Origin: JAIRTY01 sp050257395
Lineage (GTDB): Bacteria > Actinomycetota > Actinomycetes > Streptosporangiales > Streptosporangiaceae
Length of the DNA: 7,443 nucleotides
Assembly (NCBI GenBank): GCA_050257395.1
Contig: JBLMWU010000279.1
Span: 1-7,443 of the forward strand
Direction: 5' to 3'
In this document: one piece after another, positions 6,117 to 7,443 of the stretch
How positions within the stretch are numbered: the stretch's first letter is position 1
How the letters are laid out: the number at the start of each line of letters is the position of its first letter
Made by a program: the position numbers and the translations under genes
Notes under the pieces: generated by a model
Databases searched by the model: none
The model's input: the letters and a program-made list of their open reading frames with translations, nothing else
Told to the model about the DNA's origin: nothing

Positions 6117-6181
6117 CGCCCTGGACCCCCCTATGGCCGCCGCTCCGGGGCGGCCGGCACGCCGCGCACCCGCGGGCACCT

Positions 6182-6235
6182 GCGCGGCAGAGGCAACCTG
6201 CCCCCCGGCCGGGACCTTCGTCTCTGCCTCCGCGC
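6182..6235. other. Long bulged inverted repeat
   Basis: GCGCG (6182-6186) and GAGGCA (6190-6195) pair with TGCCTC (6225-6230) and CGCGC (6231-6235). This gives 11 base pairs with a 3-nt bulge around a 29-nt loop that itself contains CCCGGCCGGG. A small competing stem, GGCA (6192-6195) with TGCC (6199-6202), shares one arm. There is no T-tract on either strand. It could be a terminator of a lost gene or a regulatory structure. Confidence 0.35.
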
Positions 6236-6270
6236 CGCCCGCCCGGCCAACGGTGGTTTGTGGGGGGTTT

Positions 6271-6287
6271 GTCCCGGATGCCGGGAC
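6271..6287. other. Perfect 7-bp hairpin
   Basis: GTCCCGG and CCGGGAC are exact inverted arms around ATG. G- and T-rich sequence (GTTTGT, G6, GTTTGT) lies immediately before it on the plus strand. It has no U-tract in either direction, so it is not a canonical terminator. Its role is unknown. Confidence 0.45.
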
Positions 6288-6332
6288 CCGGCCCGCCCGC
6301 CTCACACCATACGGGGAACCGCGAGGGAGCGG

Positions 6333-6452
6333 GCCACCAGCAAGCGCATCGCCAAGGTCGCCTTCACCGGTGAGACCGTGACCGGGCGGCTGATCATGCA
6401 GTACGCCGCGCAGAACATCATCCCGGTCACCCTGGAGCTGGGCGGCAAGTCT
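6333..6452 (+). pseudogene. Internal remnant of an aldehyde dehydrogenase gene
   Basis: Forty codons read ATSKRIAKVAFTGETVTGRL and continue to IPVTLELGGKS. This is the mid-protein stretch of NAD-dependent aldehyde dehydrogenases: the FTGE..TG nucleotide-binding turn and the LELGGK motif with the general-base glutamate. An intact enzyme is about 480-510 aa. The N-terminal part, the catalytic cysteine and everything after GGKS are missing. Sequence before 6333 does not match the family, and after about 6452 the frame continues as nonsense. There is no start codon or ribosome binding site in position. This is therefore a decayed or rearranged fragment with no expected product. It is recognisable because the retained stretch is so conserved, which suggests a fairly recent break. 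Confidence 0.88.
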
Positions 6453-6597
6453 GTACGGGGCGTGGGGCCGGCCCGGGCTGGTGCTGGACATCGAGCCCGG
6501 CTTCCCGGAGGGTTTCTCGCTGCCCGCCGGGGAGGGCACGCACTTCGTGATCAGGACCTCGTCCGGGCAGGCACTCAGCTGCCCGGCAGGGCCGTAG
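6451..6597 (+). pseudogene. Unidentified C-terminal gene remnant
   Basis: From the end of the aldehyde dehydrogenase remnant the coding signal moves to another frame. It reads LYGAWGRPGLVLDIEPG, continues through FPEGFSLPAGEGTHFVIR, and ends SGQALSCPAGP then TAG at 6595-6597. Almost every third codon position is G or C, which is not so in the other two plus-strand frames. The composition resembles a soluble protein tail. The frame has stops at 6379 and 6391 and no start codon between them and 6451, so the N-terminal part is absent. I do not recognise the family. It may be the end of a gene joined to the dehydrogenase remnant by deletion. A chance open frame in GC-rich DNA is the alternative. 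Confidence 0.45.
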
Positions 6598-6662
6598 AAG
6601 GTCCCAGCTAGCCGGGCATTACGCCTCTAATGGGCAGGCACTGACCCGGCGAGCATGGGATG

Positions 6663-6679
6663 GGTGGCCGTGTGCCACC
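6663..6679 (+). promoter_or_regulatory. Dyad in the aldolase leader
   Basis: GGTGGC and GCCACC are perfect inverted arms around CGTGT, ending 28 nt before the aldolase ATG. The 3' arm overlaps a second possible stem, CCGGTAT (6678-6684) with ATACGGG (6693-6699, one mismatch), which would cover part of the Shine-Dalgarno sequence. A further AT-rich dyad, CATTA-N6-TAATG, lies at 6617-6632. Any of these could be an operator or an RNA switch; none matches a named element. Confidence 0.35.
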
Positions 6680-6707
6680 GGTATGACCCTCGATACGGGA
6701 GATCATC

Positions 6708-7443
6708 ATGAAGACGCGGCCCGGCCTGAGTGAAGCCGGTCTCGGCGCTGGCAAGAAGGCCCGCCTGCACCGGATCCTGTTCCAGCACGGCCTGCGCAAC
6801 GGCACGGCCCTGTTCCTCCCCTACGACCAGGGGCTGGAGCACGGCCCGCGTGACTTCTTCGCCAACCCCGCCGCTGGCGACCCGAAGTACATCATCAAGC
6901 TGGCGCTGGAAGGCGGCTTCAACGGCATCGCCATCCAGATCGGCCTGGCGGAGAAGTTCTACTGGGACTACGCGGGCGAGGTGCCGCTGGTCCTCAAGCT
7001 GAACGGGAAGACCGAGATCCCGCCGGACGACGAGGCCCTGTCGCTGGTGCACGCCAGCGTGGCGGACGCGGTCCGGCTGGGCGCCGACGCGGTCGGCTAC
7101 ACCATGTACGTGGGCACCCCCGCGGCCGAAGCGGACTTCCATCAGTTCCGGCAGATCCGCGAGGACGCGCAGCGGTACGGCATGCCGCTGGTGGTCTGGG
7201 CCTACCCGCGCGGGTCGGCGGTCGAGGCCAAGGGCGGGCGGGACTCGTTCTACGCGGTGGACTACGCGGCCCGCACCGCCAGTGAGCTGGGCGCCGACGT
7301 GGTGAAGGTCAACTTCCCGCACCCGGAGAAGCAGTCCGGCGTCAAGGAGGCGTACCTGGAGGAGTTCTCGAGCCAGCAGGCGATCGACGCGGTGGTGCGG
7401 TCCGCGAACCGGACCCTGCTGCTGGTCTCGGGCGGTTCCAGGG
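6708..7443 (+). CDS. fbaB: Class I fructose-bisphosphate aldolase, DhnA/FbaB type (3' end outside window)
   Basis: This enzyme cleaves or forms fructose 1,6-bisphosphate from dihydroxyacetone phosphate and glyceraldehyde 3-phosphate through a lysine Schiff base, in cytosolic glycolysis/gluconeogenesis. The first 245 codons are present and open. Visible family motifs in TIM-barrel order are PYDQGLEHGP (residues 38-47, holding the conserved Asp of the active site), LKLNGKT (96-102), VVWAYPRG (162-169), GADVVKVNFP (195-204, with K200 as expected Schiff-base lysine) and SGGSR (241-245), the phosphate-binding loop. Related proteins are about 260-350 aa, so the C-terminus lies beyond the window. 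The ATG at 6708 is preceded by GGGAG with 6 nt spacing, and no earlier in-frame start has support. It is transcribed away from the rpsO block. The leader contains dyads that may regulate it. No damage is seen. Confidence 0.95.
   Translation, partial: MKTRPGLSEAGLGAGKKARLHRILFQHGLRNGTALFLPYDQGLEHGPRDFFANPAAGDPKYIIKLALEGGFNGIAIQIGLAEKFYWDYAGEVPLVLKLNGKTEIPPDDEALSLVHASVADAVRLGADAVGYTMYVGTPAAEADFHQFRQIREDAQRYGMPLVVWAYPRGSAVEAKGGRDSFYAVDYAARTASELGADVVKVNFPHPEKQSGVKEAYLEEFSSQQAIDAVVRSANRTLLLVSGGSR

Larger units (their letters stand above)
5950..6332. other. Non-coding control region upstream of rpsO
   Basis: No open frame here looks coding. It holds the rpsO leader hairpins (5983-6039), a further stem at 6080-6103 (ACCGG and CCGG arms with one bulged base), a candidate rpsO promoter (6108-6116), a long bulged stem at 6182-6235 and a short perfect hairpin at 6271-6287. 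It separates the minus-strand ribosomal/RNase genes from the plus-strand remnants and aldolase. Confidence 0.7.

Noticed and set aside
6114..6539. 141-codon minus-strand frame over the remnants
   Set aside because: It has low-complexity composition, runs antisense to the clear aldehyde dehydrogenase remnant, and shows no family resemblance.
6627..7322. 231-codon minus-strand frame opposite the aldolase
   Set aside because: It is the shadow of a well-supported aldolase with all motifs in the plus frame.

Overview
The window reads as chromosomal DNA of a high-GC actinobacterium. GC is very high throughout, codon third positions are almost all G or C, GTG starts are common, and the minus strand carries the block rpsO - pnp - M16 peptidase - dapB that is characteristic of actinobacteria. 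The order is probably Streptosporangiales or a relative; that is an impression, not something the sequence proves.

Layout. 1-290: a dense array of GC-rich tandem and mosaic repeats ending at the stop codon of the next gene. 291-716 (-): a small YccF-type inner-membrane protein. 717-883: a short spacer with one strong inverted repeat. 884-1050: a second array of the same repeat family, ending at the stop codon of dapB. 1051-1788 (-): dapB. 1799-3100 (-): an M16 zinc peptidase. 3097-5415 (-): pnp (PNPase). 5416-5679: a structured pnp leader. 5680-5949 (-): rpsO (S15). 5950-6332: a hairpin-rich control region for rpsO. 6333-6597 (+): two abutting gene remnants, one from the middle of an aldehyde dehydrogenase and one an unidentified C-terminal tail. 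6708 to the window end (+): the first 245 codons of a DhnA/FbaB-type class I fructose-bisphosphate aldolase.

How the genes work together. rpsO, pnp, the M16 gene and dapB run in one direction with small gaps or overlaps: 264 nt between rpsO and pnp, a 4-nt overlap between pnp and M16, and 10 nt between M16 and dapB. They are probably at least partly co-transcribed. They link translation (S15), RNA decay (PNPase), proteolysis and lysine/diaminopimelate synthesis. The divergent aldolase belongs to central carbon metabolism and has its own leader.

Nothing here is clearly a new defence, mobile or biosynthetic system. The parts that known genes do not explain are (a) the 3'-associated repeat family, with an 86-bp perfect direct repeat bracketing the yccF gene, (b) the gene debris upstream of rpsO, where actinobacteria usually have ribF, and (c) several candidate RNA structures in the rpsO, pnp and aldolase leaders.
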